Positions 53,039-63,076 of a stretch of DNA of 64,000 bases are shown piece by piece. The notes under the pieces are model-generated. The model ran no database searches. It was not told the origin of the DNA and saw only the letters and a program-made list of their open reading frames with translations. How positions within the stretch are numbered: the first letter of the stretch is position 1; each line of letters opens with the position of its first letter. The stretch comes from Bernardetiaceae bacterium (GTDB lineage: Bacteria > Bacteroidota > Bacteroidia > Cytophagales > Thermoflexibacteraceae), in assembly GCA_025056255.1 (NCBI GenBank), contig JANWVT010000003.1:186001-250000 (forward strand). Reading direction: 5' to 3'. The translations under genes and the position numbers were made by a program.

Positions 53039-56000
53039 TTACTCTTTAACAAACTTGCGAACTACCTGTCCTTCGCCCGTGCTAATTTGCAAGAAATAAA
53101 TACCCGAAGCGAGTCCTTGTACGTTTATCTCCTCTTCAACAGTAAAGCTGCGTTTTTGTATTTGTTGTGTATGCAGTACTTTGCCGGTCAGGTCAGTAAT
53201 GCGTATTTCAAGAGAGGTGTTGCTATGTTGGCTATATGCAACTTTTAAAGAGGAGCCAACCGGATTGGGGTAAAAACTCAATCCAGTTGGAGCCGAAGCA
53301 GCATTTTCAGCAGCAGTAAGTACTATTGGGTCGGAGGTTGCCGTACAACCGTCGGAGGTTACGCGCACAGCATAGATGCCGGCTTGGTCTGCATTGTAGG
53401 TTTGTCCTGTAGCGCCGGGTATTGGGTTCCCATTGAGTAACCACTGGTTGCCAGTTGGCGAACTGGAAGTAAATATTTGTCCTCGTACACTTACCACCGG
53501 TTTAATAACGCTAATAACATTTACACGAATGGGGTTGGAGGTGATGGCGCAACCGCTCATATTAGTAACTACCACACTAAATTCACCCTCTTCGGCAATT
53601 GTCAATGTAGCTTGATTGGCATTAATGATGTTCACACCATTTCTACGCCATTGGTAAGTTACCAGAGGGTCGCTGGAGTTGGCAGTGAGTGTAATACTTT
53701 CTCCCTGACAAATAGGCAGCTCGCGCGAAGTAGTAATGGTAACGCTTAGTGCAGCAACCTGCGTGGTCTGCACTTCTGCTCTTGGTGTAGAGCAACCCAA
53801 AGCGCGGAGCGTTATGTCGTAGAAATAGTACCAAAAAGTGTTAGGGTTGGGCGTAGCAGTATTGCCTGTAATAGCAAATACGCCGGGTATTTGCGTTTGC
53901 GGATAAGGATTTTGCAACTCGGGAATGTTGTTGTTGCGATAAATAGTAGCGCCGCCACCATAGGCGATGGCAATTTCATAGTCGCCAGCACGTGGAAAGC
54001 GCAGATCTAAACGATACACTTGCCCCGAATCTAGGGGGTCGTTTTCCTGTGAACCTGTTCCGGGTACTGTACGGGTTGCGCGAACATTGAGTAGTACGGA
54101 AGAAACCTCCTCGCGCGTGCGCACATCGGTTACAGTAAATTGTAACACGCCACTGTTGCCAATATACAGCCTTGCTGATTCAATCACAACTGGCTGCTGT
54201 ACGCGTACAGTGATAGAAGGGCTAAACTGATTGTAGTTGCCACTTGCAAAGGCTTCTTTGGTGCGCGGTCCGAAGCCAGTGCGCACAAAGTCATTGATGC
54301 CGGCATAATAACGCCCGTTGGCAGGTCTGATATTAGTAACTACTTGGTTGCCCGCGCCAATTAAGTTGCCTCCTACTGGCGCATCGTACCAGTACAACCC
54401 ACTTCCTTCTGAGTTTCGTCTCAGCGTAACCGGTCCACTACTGCCGCAGGCTATTGCTGAAAGCCCTGTTGGGGCTACTCCAGCATCTGCTGTTCTAAAG
54501 GTGCTAACATTGGTGTTGTTATTGGGATTGGCATCGCCTTCCACATTGAAAGTAGTCCTCACTGTGTAAGTAGTGCCGGCTTGCAAGCTAATTGGCTGAT
54601 TGAGCGAAATGCGTACAAAACTACTTGCCAACGAAGGCAGTCCACTGGGGAAGTTGAACGTGCCAGATAGATTGGTCAACGAACTATTTTGAGGGTCGGT
54701 TATGACCAATGAGAAAGTGCCAGTATTAATGGCAATGGTACCCAAGTTGCGCACCCCTACTTCTACTGTTTGTACTCTTTGCTCGGGACAAATGCCAGAG
54801 GTAGGGCTAATGAGCCCAGTAACAGCAATATCGGCTTGTGGACGTACAAATAGTACTGTATAGTCGCGCGTTTCTCCTTTGGCATAATTGCCGCAGGGGG
54901 CAATATTAGCTGCGTTGGTGGTTTCAGAGAGTACAATGCGCAGGCGGCTGAAGCGCCCTATTTGCACTGTATTAGGTACTTGGAAGTTCGTGGTATAGGT
55001 TTCCGAACTGTTGATAACGCCAGAAGTAGCTACCAGTTCGCCCTCATCGGTAAAGTTTCCATTGCCGTTCCAATCTATGTAAACACGGGCAATTTTAGGA
55101 AAATTAGCACCACAGGTGCCAATTCCTATGCTAAGATTGACGCGCTGTCCGGGTGCAATAAATGCTGTCAAATTGGTGAAATCAGCATAGGCACGGCATT
55201 GATTTACAGGGCTATGGTTAAAATCGGCGATAGTGACGCCTTCAATGCGCGAGTCGGCATCGGAAGTTGGTGCAGAGGTACAGTAAGCCGTTCCTCCGAT
55301 TCCACTCAGTATTAAGGAGAAGTTTTGGAGGTTGCCTCGTAGCGTACCTTTGTGGCTAATGCGAATGGTATATGCTTTTCCCGGGATAGGGTTTTCAATG
55401 AGCACTTGTTCTACATTGTCGCGAATGTTGTCGCCACGCGTAGCGGGAGCAGCTGGCTGCTCGGGGTTTAGTACCCAAGGCAGATGGGTGGTAGAGCCTT
55501 CTATGATGCGCAAGTCCAAATCGTTGACCAAACGAGGGCTTGGGTTGTTCAAATTGGCTCTGATAACAGGCAGCACTGTGCCCTCGGGGTCTGTCCAAAC
55601 AAGGGTTGCTTTCAGCGGACCGTTTCCACTTGCTACTACATTGAGAGTAAAAGTCTGATTTTGAGCAAGCGCCTCTTCTCGGATAGCATGCGTGCGGTCG
55701 CGGTTCAAAATAACAATGCCAGCCTGCTCTGCATTGAGTAGCCCCCAGCCAAACTGGTAGTCAGGACCGGGTGCGTTGCCAGCTTCATTAGCAGTGTGTA
55801 TTGCCAAGGCTTTCAGTGTGGCGGCAAGCATAAAGTTGCCCTGATTTTGCTGCCCATAGAGTTCCTGCAATAAAAATAGCGTACCCGATACATTGGGCGT
55901 AGCCATTGAAGTACCTTGCATGGAGGTGTAGGCATTGTTGGCAGTGTTAGTGGCAGAAACCACAGCCACTCCATTGCCCACTAAGTCGGGTTTGATACGT

Positions 56001-57067
56001 CCGTCGTCAGTAGGTCCCCAGCTACTAAATGCCGACATTACTACATCAGTAGGTTGGGTATAGCCGTTGGCAATAGGATTCACCGCGCCAATAGTGAGTA
56101 TATTTTTGGCATTTCCTGCTGTTGGGATGGTGTTATAGCTGTTGTTAGAGCTGATGCTATCGGGGCGAGCATCTACTAGGCGGAAGCCAGTTTGTGCAGC
56201 CACATCGCGCTGCCAGTAAGGCTGCCCCACTGCCGGACCGTTTTGAGTGCGACTATTCGCAGCCGCAAATACGGGTAAATAGTACGGCGCATTAAATACA
56301 ATGCGGTCTAAATCGCGGCAGCGATTGTCGTAAAAGCCAAACTTCCAATCTTCTCTACCACTTACAGTGGGGTCGCCGTGCCATTCCCAACGTGGATTAT
56401 CGGCTGTTCCCGAGCGGGACGAGTTGCTGTACCAGCCGGCAATAGTGCCATACGAATGGTTAGACAGCAGCATGCCACCATTGGCAGCGGCAGTCATCTC
56501 CGACAAGTCGTTGCTTGAACCATAAGCGCGCAGTTGTGCCCCAAAAGCCATTCCTCTGGCAATGGGGTTAACACCTGAGGCAATCATAGTGCCAGCAACA
56601 TGAGTAGCATGACTGGATGCCGTACGCTCATCGTCAGCAATGGTCACGCGTCCTGTCAATTCTTCGTGTGTAGTCAGTACGTTGCCACCAGCTTCCCAAA
56701 TGCCCAGTCTGCCATTCATAAACTCGCTTCTGCCGCTTAAATTCAACCCTAAGCTACCGCCTTGCCACAGTGCAGTAGTATTGGTGGTAGCAGCAGCGCG
56801 CGTATTGTTGTATGTAATCAAGTATTCGGGATAGCCTGAATCGTCTAAGCCGTTGAGAGCAGCTACAGTACCGTCTGGATAGCGAATCACTTCGGGAATA
56901 CCCCAACGTTTGATAATTGCACGCGCTTTTTCCATTTCGCTTCGATGAGTCTGCTGAAAGTCGCGAGCCAAGCGTTCTAATTCAATTAAATTGGTTTTAG
57001 GGGATTGAGCATGTGTGATGCTCATCAGCACCATACCAATGATACTTGCGAGCAAGAGCTTTTTCAT
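53039..57067 (-). CDS. Secreted S8 serine protease with GEVED, Ig-like and type IX sorting domains
   Basis: 1,342 residues from the ATG at 57065-57067 (MKKLLLASIIG). Signal peptide about 1-21; subtilisin-type catalytic domain about 115-465 with H153 (SHATHVAGT), oxyanion N271 (FAAANS) and nucleophile S387 (QGTSMATP). At the usual catalytic-Asp position the sequence reads IWEAGG (E125). Then a C-terminal beta-sandwich, a GEVED domain (VYIDWNGNGNFTDEGE), a CARDB-like region, Ig-like repeats and a C-terminal type A sorting signal (SFYPNPVGSSLKV...GIYFLQI). Predicted to be exported by type IX secretion and fixed at or released from the surface. Terminator at 52985-53016. Confidence 0.9.
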   Translation of the reverse strand: MKKLLLASIIGMVLMSITHAQSPKTNLIELERLARDFQQTHRSEMEKARAIIKRWGIPEVIRYPDGTVAALNGLDDSGYPEYLITYNNTRAAATTNTTALWQGGSLGLNLSGRSEFMNGRLGIWEAGGNVLTTHEELTGRVTIADDERTASSHATHVAGTMIASGVNPIARGMAFGAQLRAYGSSNDLSEMTAAANGGMLLSNHSYGTIAGWYSNSSRSGTADNPRWEWHGDPTVSGREDWKFGFYDNRCRDLDRIVFNAPYYLPVFAAANSRTQNGPAVGQPYWQRDVAAQTGFRLVDARPDSISSNNSYNTIPTAGNAKNILTIGAVNPIANGYTQPTDVVMSAFSSWGPTDDGRIKPDLVGNGVAVVSATNTANNAYTSMQGTSMATPNVSGTLFLLQELYGQQNQGNFMLAATLKALAIHTANEAGNAPGPDYQFGWGLLNAEQAGIVILNRDRTHAIREEALAQNQTFTLNVVASGNGPLKATLVWTDPEGTVLPVIRANLNNPSPRLVNDLDLRIIEGSTTHLPWVLNPEQPAAPATRGDNIRDNVEQVLIENPIPGKAYTIRISHKGTLRGNLQNFSLILSGIGGTAYCTSAPTSDADSRIEGVTIADFNHSPVNQCRAYADFTNLTAFIAPGQRVNLSIGIGTCGANFPKIARVYIDWNGNGNFTDEGELVATSGVINSSETYTTNFQVPNTVQIGRFSRLRIVLSETTNAANIAPCGNYAKGETRDYTVLFVRPQADIAVTGLISPTSGICPEQRVQTVEVGVRNLGTIAINTGTFSLVITDPQNSSLTNLSGTFNFPSGLPSLASSFVRISLNQPISLQAGTTYTVRTTFNVEGDANPNNNTNVSTFRTADAGVAPTGLSAIACGSSGPVTLRRNSEGSGLYWYDAPVGGNLIGAGNQVVTNIRPANGRYYAGINDFVRTGFGPRTKEAFASGNYNQFSPSITVRVQQPVVIESARLYIGNSGVLQFTVTDVRTREEVSSVLLNVRATRTVPGTGSQENDPLDSGQVYRLDLRFPRAGDYEIAIAYGGGATIYRNNNIPELQNPYPQTQIPGVFAITGNTATPNPNTFWYYFYDITLRALGCSTPRAEVQTTQVAALSVTITTSRELPICQGESITLTANSSDPLVTYQWRRNGVNIINANQATLTIAEEGEFSVVVTNMSGCAITSNPIRVNVISVIKPVVSVRGQIFTSSSPTGNQWLLNGNPIPGATGQTYNADQAGIYAVRVTSDGCTATSDPIVLTAAENAASAPTGLSFYPNPVGSSLKVAYSQHSNTSLEIRITDLTGKVLHTQQIQKRSFTVEEEINVQGLASGIYFLQISTGEGQVVRKFVKE

Positions 57068-57103
57068 GTGAAATTTACGTGGTATTAATTGGAATATGTG
57101 CAT

Positions 57104-57594
57104 TGATGTTATTCTGCAAAGTAATCAAAAAATTGCGTTAGCCACTATTTTTTGAACTTAAAGCCAATTGGCAGCTGCTAGTGGCTATTGAATGCCTATA
57201 TGCTTGCAAGCCCATTACTTGAAACAACAAACAAAACAAACATATGTGAAAAATTTTTCATGCAATAAAGCGTATAAACGCAACAGCAAATTGCTGCAAT
57301 CAATTTTATTAAAAAAATTTTACAAAAAAAGTTGTTTTTTTGTGGTTGTTCTAATATTTTTAAACAACCCGTGAACGATAGTGCGTCTGAGCGTTATATC
57401 TTTTTACCTATTGCTTGGTTAGCTATTTTCTGTTGCCACTTATAATTGCTTATCAAGCAAGCATCAAACTTAGATATTCGTTTATTGCAATGGTATTAAT
57501 CTTATCAACAAAATTTTAACCTTATAACTTGTTTTTAACATTTCTTTTGCAGATATTCCCGACAAAAAACTCTTTAGTTTCTCACCAAATTTTT
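57104..57594. other. Divergent regulatory region between the S8 protease and SusC genes
   Basis: About 490 bp, A/T-rich, no credible gene. Two adjacent stem-loops: ACAAAAAAA/TTTTTTTGT (57322-57343) and GGTTGTT/AACAACC (57344-57369). A near-match -7 box for the protease lies at 57117-57124 (minus, TTACTTTG) and one for susC at 57542-57549 (TTCTTTTG). No antisense RNA or riboswitch recognised. Confidence 0.45.
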
Positions 57595-60500
57595 ATGAAA
57601 ATGAACATGACAATAGACAGGCGCCTTTGGGGGGGCATTCCCATTCTACTTTTTCTGCTGGTATGGTGGCAACCAGTATTCTCCCAAAAAAAAGTAACTG
57701 GCAAAGTTACAGATGCAGAAAGTAACACGCCACTGCCGGGCGTAGCTGTACTGGCAAAGGGCACGCAGACAGGTACTACCACTGATTCCGAGGGCAAGTT
57801 TTCACTCAACGTTCCTGCCGGAAGTGATGTACTGGTGTTTTCCTATGTGGGCTTCAAGACCCAAGAAATTGTAATAGGTAACCAGACCAACATTGAAATT
57901 GCTTTGCAAGCCGATGACAAATTGTTGAGCGAGGTAGTAGTAACGGGCTACCTAACTGAACAGAAAAAAGACATTGTGGGTTCTGTAGCAACTGTAAAGT
58001 CAAAAGACTTGGTTGCTATTCCGCAAGGCAACGTAGAACAACAGTTACAAGGGCGTGTAGCAGGTGTTACAGTACTTACTTCTGGGCAACCGGGTGTGCA
58101 AACCTCTGTGCGTGTACGTGGTTTTACTACACTGGGCAACAATGCACCACTTTACATTGTTGATGGCGTACCTTTAACCGATGTGTCTGACTTAAACGGC
58201 TTAGATATAGAATCTACCACGGTACTGAAAGATGCTGGCTCGGCTTCTATCTACGGGGCACGTGCCTCTAACGGGGTGATTGTGATGACAACCAAGCGTG
58301 GCTTGACCCGTCCGGGAAAAGTTCGGCTAGACTATGAAATGCAATATGGCATGCAATACCCCGGTAAACGTCCGCCCATTCTTACCCCTCAGGAACAGGC
58401 AGAGTGGACGTTCCGCGCTTTGCGCAATGCTGGGCAGGCAACCGTTCACCCACAGTACGGCTCGGGTGCTAACCCTGTACTGCCCGACTATATCAATGTG
58501 GGGGGCTTAGGGGGATTGTTTGAAGGTGACCCACGCATAGACCGCAACCGCTACAACGTTAATTTTGATCGCGGACCTATTTACCAAATTGTGCGTGCCA
58601 ACAAAGCTGGTACCGACTGGTATGATGAACTGACCAACCCCGCTCCTATTCTCAACCAAAGTATTGGTTTGTCTGGTGGCAACGAAAACAGCCGCTTCTA
58701 CTTAGGACTGGGACAATACGAGCAACAAGGCGTTGTGCTGAACACATGGTTAAAACGCTATACAGCCCGTTTAAACTCTGAGTTTACTATTGCCAAAAAA
58801 CTGCGCATTGGTGAAAACTTTCAGGCAACCTTTCGGGAAAACCCTAACATCGGTAACGACCTAAACTCGCCACAAAGCGAAAACGACCTGTTCATGGCAC
58901 TGACCATCAACCCACTTATTCCCGTTTATGATGAGTTTGGCGGCTGGGCAGGTACGGCAGCACCGGGTTTTAACAACTCCCGCAACCCAGTAGCAGATCG
59001 CACCCGTGCAGGGCAAAATAGAGGGTTTAGTTTTTCTACACTGGGTAATCTTTATGCCGAACTTGAACCCATTCCTAATTTAAACTTGCGCACCAGCATC
59101 GGCGGCAGACTGGGCTCATTCCATTTCCGTGCAGCACAATTCCGCACTTATGAGCGCTCAGAAAACGTAGGGGCTAACTCTGTTACCGAAGGGGGCGGAT
59201 TTTTCTACACTTGGACATGGACTAACACAGCTACCTACCAAAAAACATTCTTAGACAAACACAACGTAAAAGGCTTGATAGGCTATGAGTATGTGGTAAC
59301 CGATGGTTTCCGGCAAATTAATGGATTCGGTTTAAATCCATTTTCAATGGATCCTGCTTTCCGCACGCTTTCTACTACTGAAACAGTGGGGCGGCAAGTC
59401 AATAGCTTTGGTAGTCCGGAGCGCCGGTTTGGCTCATTGTTCGGTCGGGTGGACTACAACTATGCCGATAAATACTACTTTAATGGTACCATTCGGCAAG
59501 ACCAATCCTCAGTGTTTGGTGCCAACAACCGCACAGGTGTATTCCCTGCTTTCTCTGCTGCATGGCGCATTTCTAGTGAGGAATTCATGAAAGGACTTGA
59601 ATGGATAGATGACTTGAAGATTCGCGGCGGCTGGGGACAAATGGGCAACTCTTTGATAGACCCTAACAACCAGTTCGACTTGTTTGTAGCTACTTCTTAT
59701 GACATTTCTGGCGTCAACTCTGGTGCTGACCCTGCCTTGCGCCAAAGCCGTCTGGGTAACCGAAATGCTCGTTGGGAAACTACTACCACTACCAACATCG
59801 GTTTTGACGGAACCTTCTTCAAAGGTAAAATGGATATTATTTTAGACCTTTATCAAAAACGAACCGATGACATTCTCTATCAAGTTCCTTTGCCTGCGGT
59901 ACTCGGACAAGTAACGCCTCCTTCTGTCAACATTGCTTCCATTAGCAACCGCGGTATCGACTTGCAGATTATTAACCGCGGTAACATTACTCAGGACTTG
60001 CGCTTTGAAACCGACCTTACTTTTACCACCTTCAACAACCGAATTGAGTCGCTTGCTCCTGATGCTGGCATTACTTTCTTTGATGGTGGCTTTGCTACTC
60101 GCTTGGGCTCCACCACCCGCAACCAAGTAGGCAGTTCTTTCTCCCGTTTCTTTGGTTACAAAGTAGTGGGATTGTTCCAAAATGAAGCGGATGTCCGTAA
60201 TTCCCCTGTACAAGAAGGGGCAGCACCCGGTAGGCTCAAATTTGCCGATATCAACGGCGATGGGCGCATTACCCCCGACGACCGCACCTTTATTGGAAGC
60301 CCTATCCCCGACTTTACGATGGGGCTCAACCTGCGGCTAATGTACAAAAACTTTGAGTTTGAAACCTTTTTCTACTGGGTAGCAGGTGCAGACGCCTTTA
60401 ACAACTATCGCTTGTTTACCGATTTCTATCCGCTCTTCCCGGGTATTGCCATTAGTAGAAATGTGTTAGACTCTTGGACGCCGCAAAATCCAAATGCCAG

Positions 60501-60810
60501 AACCCCCATATTTGAGAACGTAGCCAACTTCAGTACTAACACACAAGTATCTTCTTACTTTATCGAAAATGCTTCCTACTTGCGCAATCGCAACATGCAA
60601 ATCAGCTACAATGTGCCTAAGAAACTCTTAGAACGTGTAGGAGCAGAGCGTTTGCGGGTGTTTGTACAGGCTGCTAACCTGTTTACTATCACTAAGTATA
60701 CTGGTCTTGACCCAGCCATCTCTGGCGGCGATGCAGGATTTGGCATAGACACTGGTGGCAACTATCCTTTTGTGCGCACGTTTATGCTGGGCGCCAGTTT
60801 AGGATTTTAA
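57595..60810 (+). CDS. SusC/RagA family TonB-linked outer-membrane transporter
   Basis: 1,071 residues from the ATG at 57595 (MKMNMTIDRRLW), which puts the signal peptide first (to about 31, PVFSQ); the frame is open 66 bases upstream. Carboxypeptidase-regulatory domain (about 33-112), TonB plug with SEVVVTGYLTEQKKDIVGS and the SusC signature VLKDAGSASIYGARASNGVI, then a barrel ending in GASLGF. With its SusD partner it imports oligomers across the outer membrane. No glycoside hydrolase or ECF sigma/anti-sigma pair accompanies it; the neighbour is a secreted protease, so a peptide substrate is possible. Confidence 0.95.
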   Translation: MKMNMTIDRRLWGGIPILLFLLVWWQPVFSQKKVTGKVTDAESNTPLPGVAVLAKGTQTGTTTDSEGKFSLNVPAGSDVLVFSYVGFKTQEIVIGNQTNIEIALQADDKLLSEVVVTGYLTEQKKDIVGSVATVKSKDLVAIPQGNVEQQLQGRVAGVTVLTSGQPGVQTSVRVRGFTTLGNNAPLYIVDGVPLTDVSDLNGLDIESTTVLKDAGSASIYGARASNGVIVMTTKRGLTRPGKVRLDYEMQYGMQYPGKRPPILTPQEQAEWTFRALRNAGQATVHPQYGSGANPVLPDYINVGGLGGLFEGDPRIDRNRYNVNFDRGPIYQIVRANKAGTDWYDELTNPAPILNQSIGLSGGNENSRFYLGLGQYEQQGVVLNTWLKRYTARLNSEFTIAKKLRIGENFQATFRENPNIGNDLNSPQSENDLFMALTINPLIPVYDEFGGWAGTAAPGFNNSRNPVADRTRAGQNRGFSFSTLGNLYAELEPIPNLNLRTSIGGRLGSFHFRAAQFRTYERSENVGANSVTEGGGFFYTWTWTNTATYQKTFLDKHNVKGLIGYEYVVTDGFRQINGFGLNPFSMDPAFRTLSTTETVGRQVNSFGSPERRFGSLFGRVDYNYADKYYFNGTIRQDQSSVFGANNRTGVFPAFSAAWRISSEEFMKGLEWIDDLKIRGGWGQMGNSLIDPNNQFDLFVATSYDISGVNSGADPALRQSRLGNRNARWETTTTTNIGFDGTFFKGKMDIILDLYQKRTDDILYQVPLPAVLGQVTPPSVNIASISNRGIDLQIINRGNITQDLRFETDLTFTTFNNRIESLAPDAGITFFDGGFATRLGSTTRNQVGSSFSRFFGYKVVGLFQNEADVRNSPVQEGAAPGRLKFADINGDGRITPDDRTFIGSPIPDFTMGLNLRLMYKNFEFETFFYWVAGADAFNNYRLFTDFYPLFPGIAISRNVLDSWTPQNPNARTPIFENVANFSTNTQVSSYFIENASYLRNRNMQISYNVPKKLLERVGAERLRVFVQAANLFTITKYTGLDPAISGGDAGFGIDTGGNYPFVRTFMLGASLGF

Positions 60811-60854
60811 ACCTTTCACTTTCACAAAACGATAAGACTAAAACTGCAGTAAAT

Positions 60855-62618
60855 ATGAAAAGAGCATTCTTAAAAACAGTATCGCTCTCAATAGCGCTAA
60901 TTGTGGGAGTGATAACTGCATGCAACAAAAGTTTCTTCGATGTAGAACCTATCGGGCAGTTGGCAAATACCCAAGTAACCAGCCAAAAGGGTGCAGAGCA
61001 AATTTTGATTGGTGCCTATGCCACTCTGAACAGCGGCAACTGGAACGGTTCTTTTACTAACTGGATTTATGGTAGCGCTTGTGGAGGAGATGCTAACAAA
61101 GGCTCCAATGCAGGCGACCAGTCGCAGATGAACGAAATCATTCGCTTTGAAGGACAACCGGTCAATTTTGACTTTAATTTGAAGTGGGTAGCTATTTATA
61201 ATGGTGTAGCGCGTGCCAACCAAGCCATTATTGTTACTAATAACCTCACACGCGAACAAATTCCCGATGCTGACCGCCGTCGGATTATTGCCGAAGCACG
61301 ATTCCTGAGAGGGTTCTATCACTTTGAAGGCAAGAAAGTTTTTAACATGGTGCCCTACATAGACGAGACCATTAGCTACAGTGCCGGCAACTTCCGCGTA
61401 CCTAACGACCGCGACATCTGGCCAAACATTGAAGCCGATTTCAGACATGCTTATGAAAACTTACCCGAGGTGCAAGCACAACCCGGCAGAGCAAACAAAT
61501 GGGCTGCTGCTGCTTTTTTGGGCAAAGTGTTGCTTTTCCAGCGCAAGTTTGCCGAAGCTAAACGCTTGTTTGATGAATGTATCGACCGCGGCAGAACAGC
61601 CAAAGGAGAACGCTATGGGCTCATGGACGAGTTTTGGCAAAATTTCAATGCAGATTTTGACAATAACAGAGAATCTATTTTTGCATGTCAGGCTTCGGTA
61701 AACGACGGCACTGGTGCAGCTAATGCTAACCCCGACCAAGTGCTCAACTTCCCCCACAACAATGGCTGGGCAGGAGCTATGCCCGCAGGCTGTTGCGGCT
61801 TTCATCAGCCTTCGTTTGATTTGGCAAACTCTTTCCGCACCACTCAGCAAGGTTTGCCCTTGTTAGATGGCTCTTACAATTTGCCGCAAAATGAGCTCCG
61901 TACCGATATGGGCATCCCTTCCGACCGTCCTTTTACTCCCGACGAAGGACCGCTTGACCCCAGAATAGACTGGACTATTGGACGGCGCGGCATTCCTTAC
62001 TTAGATTGGGGACTACACCCGGGCAATGCATGGATTCGCGATGTAAACAATGGAGGTCCTTTCTCTCCCAAGAAAAACGTGTTCTACCGCGCCCAGCAAG
62101 GACGCCTAACCGACAACTCATCTTGGACACCCGGTTTCACCGCACTTAACTATGTCTTTATGCGCTATGCCGACCTGTTGCTCATGGCTGCCGAGTGCGA
62201 AGTAGAACTGGGTAACTTAGAGCGAGCTCGTCAGCTTGTCAATCAAGTGCGTCGCAGAGCTGCTAACCCTGCCGGATTTGTTCGCTTCTCCGACGGACGC
62301 CCTGCTGCCAATTATCGCATCAGCGAATATACAACTCCTTGGAGCAGCCAAGATTTTGCCCGCAATGCTGTGCGGTTTGAGCGCCGCTTAGAGTTGGCAA
62401 TGGAAGGACATCGCTTCTTCGACCTTGTGCGCTGGGGCATTGCCGACCCTGTGCTGAATGCTTATTTGCAATACGAAAGTACCAAGTTAGCATTCTTCCG
62501 CGGAGCACGCTTCACACGTGGTAAAAACGAATACTTCCCTATTCCGCAAGTACAAATTGATGTAACGGGCAACGGTCCTGATGGCAGACCCATTCTAAGG
62601 CAGAATCCGGGTTACTAA
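60855..62618 (+). CDS. SusD/RagB family surface lipoprotein
   Basis: 587 residues. Signal peptide with lipobox VITAC (C23) followed by the N-terminal helix typical of the family (KSFFDVEPIGQL). TPR-like helical core with AEARFLRGFYHFE and, near the C-terminus, RFERRLELAMEGHRFFDLVRWG, both hallmarks. It binds substrate over the SusC barrel as a lid. It starts 45 bases after susC and ends before a perfect terminator. Confidence 0.96.
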   Translation: MKRAFLKTVSLSIALIVGVITACNKSFFDVEPIGQLANTQVTSQKGAEQILIGAYATLNSGNWNGSFTNWIYGSACGGDANKGSNAGDQSQMNEIIRFEGQPVNFDFNLKWVAIYNGVARANQAIIVTNNLTREQIPDADRRRIIAEARFLRGFYHFEGKKVFNMVPYIDETISYSAGNFRVPNDRDIWPNIEADFRHAYENLPEVQAQPGRANKWAAAAFLGKVLLFQRKFAEAKRLFDECIDRGRTAKGERYGLMDEFWQNFNADFDNNRESIFACQASVNDGTGAANANPDQVLNFPHNNGWAGAMPAGCCGFHQPSFDLANSFRTTQQGLPLLDGSYNLPQNELRTDMGIPSDRPFTPDEGPLDPRIDWTIGRRGIPYLDWGLHPGNAWIRDVNNGGPFSPKKNVFYRAQQGRLTDNSSWTPGFTALNYVFMRYADLLLMAAECEVELGNLERARQLVNQVRRRAANPAGFVRFSDGRPAANYRISEYTTPWSSQDFARNAVRFERRLELAMEGHRFFDLVRWGIADPVLNAYLQYESTKLAFFRGARFTRGKNEYFPIPQVQIDVTGNGPDGRPILRQNPGY

Positions 62619-62641
62619 AAAAGTCATTTTTGCTCAGCTAC

Positions 62642-62675
62642 AAAACCCGATAGGTTTTAAAACCTGTCGGGTTTT
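62642..62675 (+). terminator. Terminator hairpin of the susCD unit (CCCGATAGG / CCTGTCGGG)
   Basis: 17-base arms 62642-62658 and 62659-62675 with one G-T pair and essentially no loop, then T residues. A full-length member of the AAACCTGTCGGGTTT hairpin family. Confidence 0.8.
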
Positions 62676-63076
62676 TGTATGCTTATGTTGTTGCTATAAG
62701 CAAACCACCTATTGGCATAGTAAGCAGCACTTCCTCTGAAAACACAAACATGTAGATATGCTTCTTAGCAGATGCAAACTGCTATTTTTTTGCTTATAAT
62801 CAACTGACTATCAAACTACTACACCTGTGGTCTACATTTTATAAACAACCTGTCGGAGTAAAAACTTTCAAAAAAATGCGAGCCAATTGTTAGGGCAAGA
62901 GGCTCTTTCATTGGGCAGCTCTGCGGTTGAAAATTTTTGCTATCAGGTTAAAATAACACTGCTCAAGTCCGCATTTTTAGTATGAGCAGCTTTCATTTTT
63001 GCCCCATTGCTGCAACTGTATTTTTCCTGATGCCTGCTAATTTTGCAGCCGTTTAAAACCTTTTTAGCACACTGCC
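62676..63076. other. Gene-free stretch before the E1 alpha gene
   Basis: About 400 bp without a credible gene. It carries a half-copy of the hairpin motif (CAACCTGTCGGAG near 62850) and the E1 alpha promoter box near its right end; otherwise I see nothing in it. Confidence 0.5.
63038..63045 (+). promoter_or_regulatory. Putative -7 promoter box of the E1 alpha gene (TAATTTTG)
   Basis: Exact TAnnTTTG match, 32 bases before the ATG at 63077. Confidence 0.5.

Noticed and set aside
57192-57374. 60-codon plus-strand frame upstream of susC
   Set aside because: Low-complexity Lys/Phe-rich translation of A/T tracts and hairpins.
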